Of a stretch of 11,684 nucleotides of DNA, positions 1-7,751 are shown one piece after another. The stretch is from Phoronis ovalis. Its lineage: Eukaryota; Phoronida; Phoronidae. Numbering within the stretch: the first letter of the stretch is position 1; the number at the start of each line of letters is the position of its first letter. The notes beneath the pieces were generated by a model that saw only the letters and a list, made by a program, of their open reading frames with translations, searched no databases and was not told where the DNA came from. The stretch is from assembly GCA_028565635.1 (NCBI GenBank), contig JAOXYB010023402.1, forward strand, positions 1-11,684, in the 5' to 3' direction. Made by a program: the position numbers and the translations under genes.

Positions 1-238
1 TGGGTTACCTTCTAGGCCTGGATATAATCCCCTCAAATTTTGATAAAAAATAACAATTTTAAATTGTGATTTCTCTCTCTTTGTGCGAAATTAATGCCAC
101 TTTCAAATGGAAATATTCATATAGCTGCCCAGGGGCAAAAACAAAAAAAGAAAGAGAAGAAAGACATATTAATACGCGTCCAAGATCTATTTTCAGCATG
201 TTGATTACAGACGATGGTTGCTATTGGCTATCTAATGC

Positions 239-699
239 CATATACAATATATATTGCTTAGAGCTCTCGCCAATATTTCCTTCACTATAATGGCAATATG
301 TAATAAGCATTATATGAGTAGAAATCATGATTTAAAGCTACCATAAACAGCAACATAGTTTAAATTTGAAAAACTCAAGAAATGTCATCTTTTGTGTGAA
401 AACTGTATAGTCAAAGTTAAGGTCGTATCACTCTGGATAAATCCAAATGTGGAGGAACGGAACACTAACTAATGGCTTTGATTTGCTTGAAGTTGCTTGT
501 GCACTTTTTCTATATTGAATGGCTGCAAAGTTTCACATAGAACTTAACATTACTTTACGCTACACCCGCTAACAGACTAAAAATAAATTTTGCAATATGT
601 CGAAATTGATCAGGAATAGTGTACGTAGTACATCATTCCGCAAATGCCATCATGATTTCAAGGCAGAGACAATCATTCATATCCTAGTCATTATTCTAA
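239..699 (+). repeat. Dispersed repeat, copy A
   Basis: It matches 10319-10768 in the same orientation for about 450 bp, roughly 85% or better by eye. Shared blocks include GCATTATATGAGTAGAAATC, GGAGGAACGGAACACTAACT and the ACGCTACACCCGC segment. No long ORF, TIR or LTR ends are visible, so the class is unknown. It lies about 350 bp beyond the 3' end of the ODC-like gene. Confidence 0.85.
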
Positions 700-988
700 G
701 GATTCCATGGTCTTTGTGGTTTCTATGCTTATTCGCAAGTATAACTACTACAAGATTGTTACAGGAACATAATGTTTTAAAAATAGACGAACGTCCGAGT
801 TTAGTATTAACTCTAGAAAATGTCATGTGTATCAGCAGCTTAGTCAATATGCGACAGTTTAGCTGAGCCATCTACCTACTAGATAGATGTTAAAATGTTT
901 AGCACTTTATAAAAAAATATAGATGTATTCCAAATTATACTGAATAAGATTTTCTTTACCAGTTTCCAGTTTCTTCTTCTACTTTTAG

Positions 989-994
989 TTTATT
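989..994 (-). promoter_or_regulatory. Poly(A) signal of the ODC-like gene
   Basis: Read on the minus strand this is AATAAA, 50 nt after the stop codon. It is followed on the same strand by an A/G-rich stretch, so a short 3' UTR ending at roughly 960-975 is likely. Confidence 0.6.
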
Positions 995-1044
995 TTTTTC
1001 TACGCAGTGCGGAACATGCGTATTATTTCAAAAACAACAAACTT

Positions 1045-1281
1045 TTACGCATTTTCATCTGGATTTGGTGATTTACGTTTGAAATAAAACTTTCGTGGTA
1101 GTGGCATCGAGTTAAATCGAGTTGCACAAACAGTGTCGTAGTAGCCTAAATCTCTGAACATCAGCCAGTCTCCATTGTCTAACTCTGGCAGCATGACGGG
1201 CGATTTTGTTATGACATCATAGGGGTCACATGTTGGTCCCCAGACGATGCTTGGATAATGTCGTTCGAGATATTTTGATTT
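1045..1281 (-). CDS. ODC1: ODC-like exon 9 (C-terminal, residues 346-423, stop TAA)
   Basis: Acceptor gtttcag, phase 0 in. It encodes KSKYLERHYPSIVWGPTCD, then VMLPELDNGDWLMFRDLGYY. The hallmarks WGPTCD (C363 and D364 equal C360 and D361), LPEL, GDW and the tyrosine Y393 (Y389) are intact. The protein ends in NPDENA about 25 residues after the Y393 segment, so there is no PEST degradation tail of the mammalian type. Confidence 0.95.
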   Translation of the reverse strand, partial: KSKYLERHYPSIVWGPTCDPYDVITKSPVMLPELDNGDWLMFRDLGYYDTVCATRFNSMPLPRKFYFKRKSPNPDENA

Positions 1282-4200
1282 CTGAAACACAAATGTTTAT
1301 TAAATAATAACTGAAACGAAATTGTTAATAGCAACAAACAGGTTTATTGTCATTGACTTTTAAGGTAATATTCAGCGTAGTTGGCATGGGAACAGGAATT
1401 GATTTTCCAATCCTGATTTTGTAATATTTCATCCGATGCATGTCTCGGAGTATTTTTATTTGGTCACGAAATAATTTTTTTTTTCATTCACGGATTTTTT
1501 ATCAGTTTTATTTATGATTTTTTTAAACTCGACTATACAGACTACTGGTATTTTGAAAGCCACAGAAATATGACTGTTTCATCCCGTTCGAAATTGTCGG
1601 AACAAATAAATGCATCAAAAAATTGTACCTATTTTCAAATAGCAGTAACCAACATAGTCCAACCACAAAGTAAAGAAAAAGGGTTATCCTTCGTTTCGAT
1701 TACCTTATGCCATCAGGATGAATGACACCAACTTTATTGATTGTTTTTAACTTCTGATTTTTGAGACTGATTTCACCTTATTTTGCACGAATTGTGGCTA
1801 TACTGATATTTTGAAGGTACCAAAAACAAATTAGAATTCAAATTAATATGCACATACGACGCACTTTACTGCAAATAATGAAAATTTATGGTTGCAAGTC
1901 TGAATGTTTATCGAAACTTAGGAAATCATACCTGAATTATCAACGGTGTATGCTCCATGTCATATATTCTATGTCCAATCAATGCCGAAAATATCTCAGC
2001 ATTTATCACGTATTCAAAGCTTTTGTAGCTCTTTTCATTTTCTACAAAAAAGTTATAGGTTATCATACTCAAATGAAATTTCACAATCACGTAGCCATTA
2101 TAATAATTTGCTACTAGAGCACAATTAATTTTCCGACAGCTTCTGTCAGGCAGGGGTAATAAATCATTTTATAATTTATCATCTGCTATACCAATGTTTT
2201 ATGGCAAATGTGAATTTTGAACGGCATATTTTTTGCAAAGATACAATCAGGGTAGTTAAATTTATTGATACGTGTACATTTTTCAAAAGGTAAATATCTG
2301 GAACATATTTCTTCATTATAACAAAAAACCTATTTTTTAAAATTAATATGCAGTAGATTAGATTCTTTGTTACCATCACATATGACATTTTACCTCGTGC
2401 ATGTTTATTCTTCTTGCCAATTATGTTAGCAAATAAAGTGCTGCAACCAGCAACAAAAAATGTTCCCGGCTCAGCTATAACCTTTACTCCACTTTCGGCA
2501 GGAAAACTATGGCTCACCTGGAAAATATTAACAGGGTTAGAAATCCATATCAATTATATTCATTTCTATTGACCTTATGAATATCTTCATGATGGAAGGT
2601 TTCGGTCTTGATACCATACATATATAGTAAGTAACATCTGTAGAAGAAACCTTGGCACAAAAACCTATCATACAGTCCGCAGTTATATGTATTGTATGAA
2701 ACAAAGTAAATTACTGTACCTTGTTAAAATATTCCATATCATCTTGAAGTCCTGGAAAACCTCCTCCAATGTCTAAAACTGTAAAGTTAATTCCGAGTCT
2801 GACTGCTATGCCAAAAGCTTGTTTTGAGAGAATAACTGCTCTTGACCATGCTTCCAAGTCAAAGCATAAACAGCCAACATGAAAGCTACACAAACAAGAA
2901 GGCATACATTTTATATTCGACTACAAATGTATTTATAACCAAAACTAGATTTAGTGTTGCACGGCCATACAGTATATAGCTTCAAACACAATTTTTTTAA
3001 ATACCAGCCATTTGGGATTCAAGATGGCCGTCAAAAAGTCAGGGTCAGGTAAAAGGTAATTACAATAATCCTTACACATAACTAACATGAATTTTGTACA
3101 ATGTTTTAAATATCGAATTTAAGTTAAAATTGATGAGAGTGATTTTTTTGCTTGCGTAAGTACTAGTAATTTTCTGTTTTACGGTTAATATTTGAATATC
3201 AATCTATATTACTAGAAGCTTGCTATTTTGAAACATAAGGTTACTGTAGGCCTAAGCACTAGAACCCATTAGCTTTTAACCCCTGACCCATAAATACAGC
3301 TTTTTCACAAGGACATGGACACTTTGAATAAAAGTCTTTAATAGTAAGCGACCAGTAGTGACACTATTTACAAGGATATTATTATCTAAAACCCACTTGC
3401 AGTCGGCTGAAAAGAACATGTGGACGAGCGTAGATTGAGAACTTAAACAGGAATAGCAAAAGATGGCCACTTGGCGAAAATACGTTGCTGCCGGATACCC
3501 GGAAGAGGATAAGTAAGTGAACTGAACAATTGCTTGAGGCATTATATTTGTCCACTTTGCATTTTACGATATTCCAATTGTGATAATTTTACTGACCTTA
3601 TACCTATCACGGACATTTTCAGTTCAAGACAAAGTTCCAGCAATGGTTTTACTGAAGAAAGGTCGCAGCCATATTTAGATCCAAGGTCAGCTACAACGCT
3701 CTTGGCTGCTGGTGGCAACAATCGAAGAACAAGTCTACAAGACAAATATGATAAAGAATCGGTTTTGATACATTTTGTAGGAAACGTGTTATTAAAAATA
3801 ACTGATTTTATTTATAGATGTTTTACAACAAACTTAAATTTTAACCGATTTTAGAATTTCAGAAACGTTAATGTATATTGCAGAAAACTATATTTTTGGA
3901 AATCCTATGATCGATAGCTGTGAAATTAATTCCAATATATCTAAACAAAAGCGAAGTCTTACTTGGCATCAGGATAGTACATTTTGATTTTGTGCAGTTC
4001 ATTTTCCGTGTCAAAAGTCATCATCTCGACGCCGTTAGCGGCAGCACACTTTATATCAGCTACAGATTTGAATGTATTAGCGAATATAATTCTATCGGGA
4101 CTGACGCCTAGCTTTAAAACCGCCATGATTTCAGCCTTTTAAATATAAAACACGTCCGAAGTATAAATCTGCTATCACAATTAGTGGATCGTGGCTATCT

Positions 4201-7096
4201 TTAGTAAAATACTCCTGGGTATATATGATGCACTTGTACACATGGAATACTTATCAACTAAATAGAATACAATTTAGCGGCAGCACATTTTATATCAGCT
4301 ACAGATTTGTATGGATTAGCAAATATAATTCTATCGGGACTAATGCCTAGGTTCAAAACTGCCAAGATTTCAGCCTTTTAAATATAAAACACATTCGAAG
4401 TTTAAATCTGCTATTACAATTAGTGGATCGTGGCTATCTTTAGTAAAATACACCTGGATATACATGACGCACATGGAATTCTTATCGACAAAAAAGAGTA
4501 TAATTTCAATGAAGTACCAAACAATTGAATCGAATTCGTAGAATTGACTGAAGCATACCTTGCTGGCGCAATCAAACGATGTCCCATGATTGGCTAAGTG
4601 CTTTACTATAACCGGATCGTCGTTACATTTTACTGCTGCAAGTTTATTTTAAAAGAAAAAGGAATTAATAGTGTTGATATTTTGCTTCATAATTATTGTA
4701 TTGCTTATGATTAACAGGTGGGTATAATGATCTTAATTAACTACTGCTGCGGTGGACAAATACAGGTAAAATTTCAATTAAACTCGTTAGTAACATCACG
4801 GGTACAGAGTCTACTGTTGTGTCAGTAATGGTGCTAACGTATCATTAACCTGAAAAACGAAGCACGTGCTACCTTATTACGTTTTTTATATCTCGCCATT
4901 CTAAAATGTAATGATAACTGGGTATACAACCGCAAATCACGATCTCTATTCCGGACAGTTTTACAAATTGTGAGTTGGTTTCATAAATTCAATGTTTTCT
5001 ATTAAAAAGTGGCTAGTTTATTTGACTGTTTTCGTTGGCAGCTACTCCCATGGAGTTGTTTATATTTCGCTCACTAGAGGCGCTTTTCTATTACATTTTA
5101 AAATGAAGAACAGTAAGAGGAACTAAAAATACCAAAAGCTTATTAACTTATGCAATCAAAAACTTTGTTGAAATCCTTGTCATGCTAGAAGTTTACATAT
5201 GATAACATTTGGGTTTGTAACTATGTATTTTTACAAAACAGAGCTAAATTCTGACTAGTCCCTATTTGTTCATGATGAAAAAAATGTTTACCTACAACCA
5301 TAACGAATACAACATGTGTATAATACAGATATGTCGAATGGAGTTTTTTTTCGAGGAAAACTATTTTGAAAATAAGCTTTTGTTTTCAAAATTAGTCCCC
5401 ACTAAAAAATACAGCTATGCTACGTGTCTGACACGTCTGACAGTCACCAAAAATAAAATATCCACAGAATTCTTCTTGAAAACTGACTGTAAATTTTCAA
5501 ATCGTGGATACAAACTGCATGCTTACACAAGAACAGCCAATTTCTTTTTTTTTCAAGTCATATTTCAACTGCATGCAGATTTAGAAGCTTATGTTGTTAA
5601 AAAATGACGCTTTATGTTTGCTGCTTAAACAAATTGCAATAAAGTATTTTTATTTGTGTATTCATATACACTAAAACTAATCACGTACTATATGATATTG
5701 TAATTCAAAATGTACCCGACTCTCTTGGTTAAATCTGAAAACATTGTGTGTCTGTATAAATTGTACTAGTATGTACCCACATTGCCATCTTGCTAACATA
5801 TTAAATCTGTTTCCTTTTTTTTTTAAAGCGTCAATATAGGTCACTATTATGATTGAATATGAATAAGTATAGGCAGTTATGTGATGAATACAATATTTTC
5901 CCTTAAAAAGCATCATTTATATCCTGCTAAAGGTATTTTTAAAATCAAACTGCTTCTGTAAAAATGTAAATGTTTCACTAAACGTTTGCTAGCTTCTTGA
6001 AACCATTAGTGGCTAGCAAGCTGAATATTCATTCAAATGTCGTGCATGCATATTTTCAAATAAACGAGTTTTTTATATATTTTTCAAATTCTGAATTAAA
6101 GATATACTTATGTAGTGATTGCTAAGTGCATCAATGCATGGTGGGTGTTTTTATGTTGCCAATAATTGCTTATGAGGCTCAAAATAATCGCCGTGCCTGT
6201 GTGCCCACTTTATCCGGGGAATCGGATCTTACGAAAGAAATTTTATGTTTTCTATATACCCAGTTAATTACAATATAAGCTATTACGTCAGTGTGTTACT
6301 ACTGCAATAACGTGTGTATAGTGACACGTTATAACGCCATACTGCAATAACGTGTGTAGAGTGACACGGGATTACGTACGCCATACTGCAATAACATCGC
6401 GCGTTTATTACTGACGCAACAGTAGATTCCGCGCTCTTGGTAACATGTAACAAGTTACTTAGAAAAGCAGACGTTCTAGAAATTTGACGCTATTATCAAA
6501 CCAGTTCGTCATGCCTTTTTTAAAACATCTTGCGGTATACGTATGCGATATTATGTGAAATGATATTATATAAACGCAGCAGGAGTACATTGCGGGAAAC
6601 GGTGCATTGCGTTGCGTTACGTTGCGTTTCTCTAAAAGTCATTTAACGCGCGCGGGAAATGTGTTTGCGTTTCGTGTCGTTAAACCCACGTTGCATACTA
6701 AACTGAAGAAAGAAGCTGTTTACACCGATCTGGGTAGAACATTCAATATTCAGAAGAAATTATGAAATAAATGAAATATTAAATTATAGTCTTTACATAC
6801 TAGATCTACTGCTCTTGCTTAAACTTTACCGTAAAATGGCGTAATGTTTGGAAATTGAGTTTTCCATTTCACGTACTTCATCGTGATGTTATTCAAATCA
6901 ACCATATAAAAAGCTTCGTGATCATCCTGTAAGCAGGTGTACTAAAATATGGCAGGAGAAATCAAACCATATGGTAAAATAAGGGATAAAAATTATTATA
7001 ACAATTATGAATAAAAAGAAATACCAAATGGACAAACAAGAGAACTTGATTTTACATTTGTAATAAATGTAATGATACCTGTGTATGCTAATGATG

Positions 7097-7135
<39 letters not shown>

Positions 7136-7751
7136 CGTGTGTTTGTGCGTGTGAATGTGTGTGACATCACATCAGTTATATGATGGTGTGAGTAATGTGG
7201 TTTCGCACACATAGCATCATACCTGATGAAAGCCGAAAGGCCGAAACATTGAAAATATATCTAAGTTTCTAAAATATCCAATTTTTAGTAACTTTATTGT
7301 TGATATACTAATAGTGACAATAGGTTATGGTTCATTGTTTGATAAATTTCAGAATCTGAGGAATGTGATCTGTACTGGAATTCATCCACCTCTACCTGAT
7401 CACTGAATAATACTCGGTAATTTACCACTTGAGTACCGAGAACCTTTTTGATAGTTAACAACTAGGTGATTAACTCCAAGTTCATAACAACCTAAATTCT
7501 ACTACTGGAATTTAGTCGTCATGATTTATCAAACCAATTTACATTTATTTAATATATATGAGCAAATAATTTACAACTTTGCGCCAAGCTAATTAATTTA
7601 CCTGTGAGTTTTGTGCTGATGAATTGGTACCATGTATTTGTTCACTAGGGTCTTCAGTGAGAATGTCAACATCAAGTACATCAGGAATGTCAAACAGCGC
7701 TGGCCAATGTTCCCCAAGTAGTTCTAGAGGCAATCCTCGAGTCCCTGCCAT
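1045..7751 (-). CDS. ODC1: Ornithine decarboxylase-like protein, 9 exons, 423 aa
   Basis: ODC makes putrescine from ornithine with PLP in the cytosol. Exons, in transcript order: 7751-7602, 6926-6830, 4635-4559, 4135-3963, 3734-3597, 2885-2720, 2517-2394, 2041-1932, 1281-1045. All phases join, and the introns are GT-AG. Landmarks with mouse ODC numbers in brackets: AFYMVDL at 55-61, FYAVKCN with K85 (K69), FDCASK with D104 (D88), R170 (R154), FHVG with H214 (H197), DIGGGFPG 250-257, EPG 283-285 (E274), WGPTCD with C363 and D364 (C360, D361), Y393 (Y389). Substitutions: S200 to C217, R277 to T286, and the D332 region (VNDGVYGS) to INAEIFSA. The protein ends without the C-terminal PEST tail of mammalian ODC, and about eight residues seem to be missing between exons 6 and 7. 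The fold and family are clear. Catalytic activity is doubtful; an antizyme-inhibitor-like role is an inference. Confidence 0.9.
1282..1931 (-). other. Intron 8 of the ODC-like gene
   Basis: A 650-nt phase-0 intron (gtatga to tttcag). It contains T-runs and no coding segment or repeat that I recognise. Confidence 0.75.
1932..2041 (-). CDS. ODC1: ODC-like exon 8 (diverged D332 exon, residues 309-345)
   Basis: Acceptor ttttgtag, donor gtatga, phase 1 in and 0 out. It encodes ENEKSYKSFEYVINAEIF, then SALIGHRIYDMEHTPLIIQ. It aligns with [28 protein letters not shown] by the YV-N, IYD/LYD and PLI/PLL anchors, and both phases fit the neighbouring exons. The highly conserved NDGVYGSF block, which supplies the substrate-binding D332, is not preserved. 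This is the most diverged exon, so its exact borders are a little less certain than the rest. Confidence 0.82.
2042..2393 (-). other. Intron 7 of the ODC-like gene
   Basis: A 352-nt phase-1 intron (gtaaaa to tttttgtag). AT-rich, nothing recognised. Confidence 0.75.
2394..2517 (-). CDS. ODC1: ODC-like exon 7 (residues 268-309)
   Basis: Acceptor ttccag, donor gtaaaa, phase 0 in and 1 out. It encodes VSHSFPAESGVKVIAEPG, then TFFVAGCSTLFANIIGKK, matching [32 protein letters not shown]. The glutamate that pairs with the pyridine nitrogen (E283, mouse E274) is kept. The phosphate-binding arginine of EPGRYYV (R277) is Thr. Human AZIN1 has Ser at the same place. About eight residues expected before VSHSFP are absent. 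Confidence 0.92.
2720..2885 (-). CDS. ODC1: ODC-like exon 6 (GGGFPG exon, residues 212-267)
   Basis: Acceptor gtgtag, donor gtacag, phase 2 in and 0 out. It encodes SFHVGCLCFDLEAWSRAV and later VLDIGGGFPGLQDDMEYFNK. H214 and the glycine loop that grips the PLP phosphate are kept. The usual FHVGSGC is FHVGCLC: the serine that contacts PLP phosphate (S200) is Cys, and the next glycine is Leu. Confidence 0.93.
2886..3596 (-). other. Intron 5 of the ODC-like gene
   Basis: A 711-nt phase-2 intron (gtcagt to gtgtag). Apart from two ATGGCC words in an AAGATGGCC context (near 3018-3026 and 3460-3468) I see nothing in it; the open frame at 3276-3542 is not recognisable. Confidence 0.75.
3597..3734 (-). 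CDS. ODC1: ODC-like exon 5 (residues 166-212)
   Basis: Acceptor ttgtag, donor gtcagt, phase 2 in and 2 out. It encodes LVLRLLPPAAKSVV, KYGCDLSSVKPLLELCLELK and MSVIGI, matching LVLRI...KFGA...LLERAKELNIDVVGV of animal ODC. R170 equals R154. The opposite strand has a 106-codon open frame here that is a shadow. Confidence 0.92.
3963..4135 (-). CDS. ODC1: ODC-like exon 4 (antizyme-binding element, residues 109-166)
   Basis: Acceptor ttaaaag (weak pyrimidine tract), donor gtaaga, phase 0 in and 2 out. It encodes AEIMAVLKLGVSPDRIIFAN, then a segment aligning with the mouse antizyme-binding element (117-140). There, 16 of 24 positions agree by eye with the mouse sequence as I know it, including the block NGVEMMTFDTENEL. 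The usual ANP before that element is ANT here. A second, truncated copy of this exon lies upstream in the gene at 4274-4374. Confidence 0.92.
4035..4504. repeat. Tandem duplication of 3' intron 3 and 5' half of exon 4 (unit about 239 bp)
   Basis: Copy 1 (4035-4273) and copy 2 (4274-about 4504) lie head to tail, both starting TTAGCGGCAGCACA. They are roughly 88-90% identical by eye. Copy 2 has lost about 8 bp near the GCACATGGAAT segment. Each copy carries the first part of exon 4 plus its acceptor and adjoining intron. Only copy 1 connects to the rest of exon 4. Confidence 0.9.
4271..4374 (-). pseudogene. Truncated duplicate of exon 4 (exon 4')
   Basis: After the same acceptor (ttaaaag) it reads AEILAVLNLGISPDRIIFAN, then PYKSVADIKCAAA, without a stop. 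It then runs into intron-derived sequence and stops at a TAG about five codons later. It lacks the second half of exon 4, including the NGVEMMTFD block. Against the intact exon it has five amino-acid changes in 33. A weak GTATTC donor would end it at 4271, giving 104 nt, the same phase (2) as the intact 173-nt exon. Most likely a dead exon; use as an alternative exon is possible but unproven. Confidence 0.7.
4559..4635 (-). CDS. ODC1: ODC-like exon 3 (PLP lysine exon, residues 83-108)
   Basis: Acceptor ttgcag, donor gtatgc, phase 1 in and 0 out. It encodes (A)VKCNDDPVIVKHLA and GTSFDCASK. K85 equals the mouse Schiff-base lysine K69, and D104 equals D88. Both catalytic positions are intact. 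Human antizyme inhibitor 1 keeps the lysine but has lost D88, so this exon looks more ODC-like than AZIN-like. Confidence 0.93.
6280..6690. promoter_or_regulatory. CpG-rich promoter- or enhancer-like patch in intron 2
   Basis: More than 30 CpGs fall in about 410 bp, while the rest of the window is CpG-poor. It contains TTACGTCA (6283-6290, CRE-like), TTCTAGAA (6474-6481, heat-shock-element-like), TATATAAA (6567-6574, plus strand), two GCGGGAAA words (6592-6599 and 6652-6659, E2F-like) and a GCGTT-rich run. No ORF follows on the plus strand, so promoter function is a guess. An inserted repeat is an equally good explanation. Confidence 0.4.
6301..6403. repeat. Short tandem repeat, 40-44 bp unit
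   Basis: ACTGCAATAAC recurs at 6301, 6341 and 6385. The first two units continue GTGTGTA-AGTGACACG, and each of them ends CGCCAT. Unit 1 contains a perfect 9-bp inverted repeat: ATAACGTGT (6307-6315) and ACACGTTAT (6324-6332) around an 8-nt loop. Confidence 0.85.
6830..6926 (-). CDS. ODC1: ODC-like exon 2 (residues 51-83)
   Basis: Acceptor cttacag, donor gtaaag, phase 0 in and 1 out. It encodes DDHEAFYMVDLNNI and later NITPFY, matching the ODC N-terminal strand DAFYVADLGDI and the VTPFYAVK lead-in to the PLP lysine. It is 97 nt long. The match to the family at both ends makes the splice sites secure. Confidence 0.92.
7099..7163. repeat. (GT)n microsatellite
   Basis: Fifteen perfect GT units (7099-7128), then an imperfect GT/GC/TT tail to about 7163. 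It lies in intron 1. Confidence 0.97.
7194..7250 (+). ncRNA. Hammerhead-ribozyme-like motif (probably inactive)
   Basis: CTGATGA (7223-7229), then a GCC-GAAA-GGC hairpin (7232-7241), then C and GAAA (7243-7246), the core order of a hammerhead. AATGT (7194-7198) can pair with ACATT (7246-7250) as stem III of a type III layout. Against it: the cleavage-site nucleotide would be G (7199), stem I is weak, and there are two unpaired As before stem II. It could instead be the hairpin tail of a retroelement. Confidence 0.3.
7413..7515. repeat. Two adjacent perfect hairpins in intron 1
   Basis: CTCGGTA (7413-7419) pairs with TACCGAG (7434-7440). CTAAATTC (7492-7499) pairs with GAATTTAG (7508-7515) around an 8-nt loop. 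They may be part of a decayed palindromic element. Confidence 0.55.
7602..7751 (-). CDS. ODC1: ODC-like exon 1 (start codon, residues 1-50)
   Basis: It opens with ATG (MAGTRGLPLELLGEHW) and ends CAG before the donor gtaaat, phase 0. An in-frame TAA lies two codons before the ATG, so this is the first possible methionine in the exon. The N-terminus does not resemble mammalian ODC, but its length (50 residues before the DDHEAFY segment) matches the 40-50 residues usual there. Upstream, a pyrimidine-rich tract followed by gcaag at about 7771-7790 could be an acceptor for a 5' UTR intron, which I cannot confirm. Confidence 0.8.

Larger units (their letters stand above)
4636..6829 (-). other. Intron 2 of the ODC-like gene
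   Basis: A 2.2 kb phase-1 intron, the largest in the gene. 4636-6180 is AT-rich and holds no recognisable gene; a 113-codon plus-strand frame at 5266-5607 is low-complexity and not convincing. A CACGTG E-box sits at 4863-4868. About 6280-6690 is a CpG-rich patch with tandem repeats, described separately. Confidence 0.8.
6927..7601 (-). other. Intron 1 of the ODC-like gene
   Basis: Phase-0 intron between exons 1 and 2. It holds the GT microsatellite, a hammerhead-like motif and two short perfect hairpins, described separately. I see no coding exon in it. Confidence 0.8.

Noticed and set aside
597-866. 89-codon plus-strand ORF
   Set aside because: Starts inside dispersed repeat copy A; copy B has a different frame structure there, so no coding constraint.
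1848-2117. 89-codon plus-strand ORF
   Set aside because: Opposite strand of ODC-like exon 8 and intron 7.
3534-3854. 106-codon plus-strand ORF
   Set aside because: It is antisense to ODC-like exon 5 and its flanking introns; the minus-strand reading matches ODC.
5266-5607. 113-codon plus-strand ORF in intron 2
   Set aside because: Low-complexity F/K/N-rich translation, no recognisable motif, no splice or start context.
5677-5916. 79-codon minus-strand ORF in intron 2
   Set aside because: It does not match any ODC segment, and exons 2 and 3 already join in phase without it.
7099-7163. CRISPR-like or other array
   Set aside because: A plain dinucleotide microsatellite; no spacers.
6922-7212. 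96-codon minus-strand ORF with a run of His-Thr
   Set aside because: The run is translated GT microsatellite; the frame overlaps intron 1.
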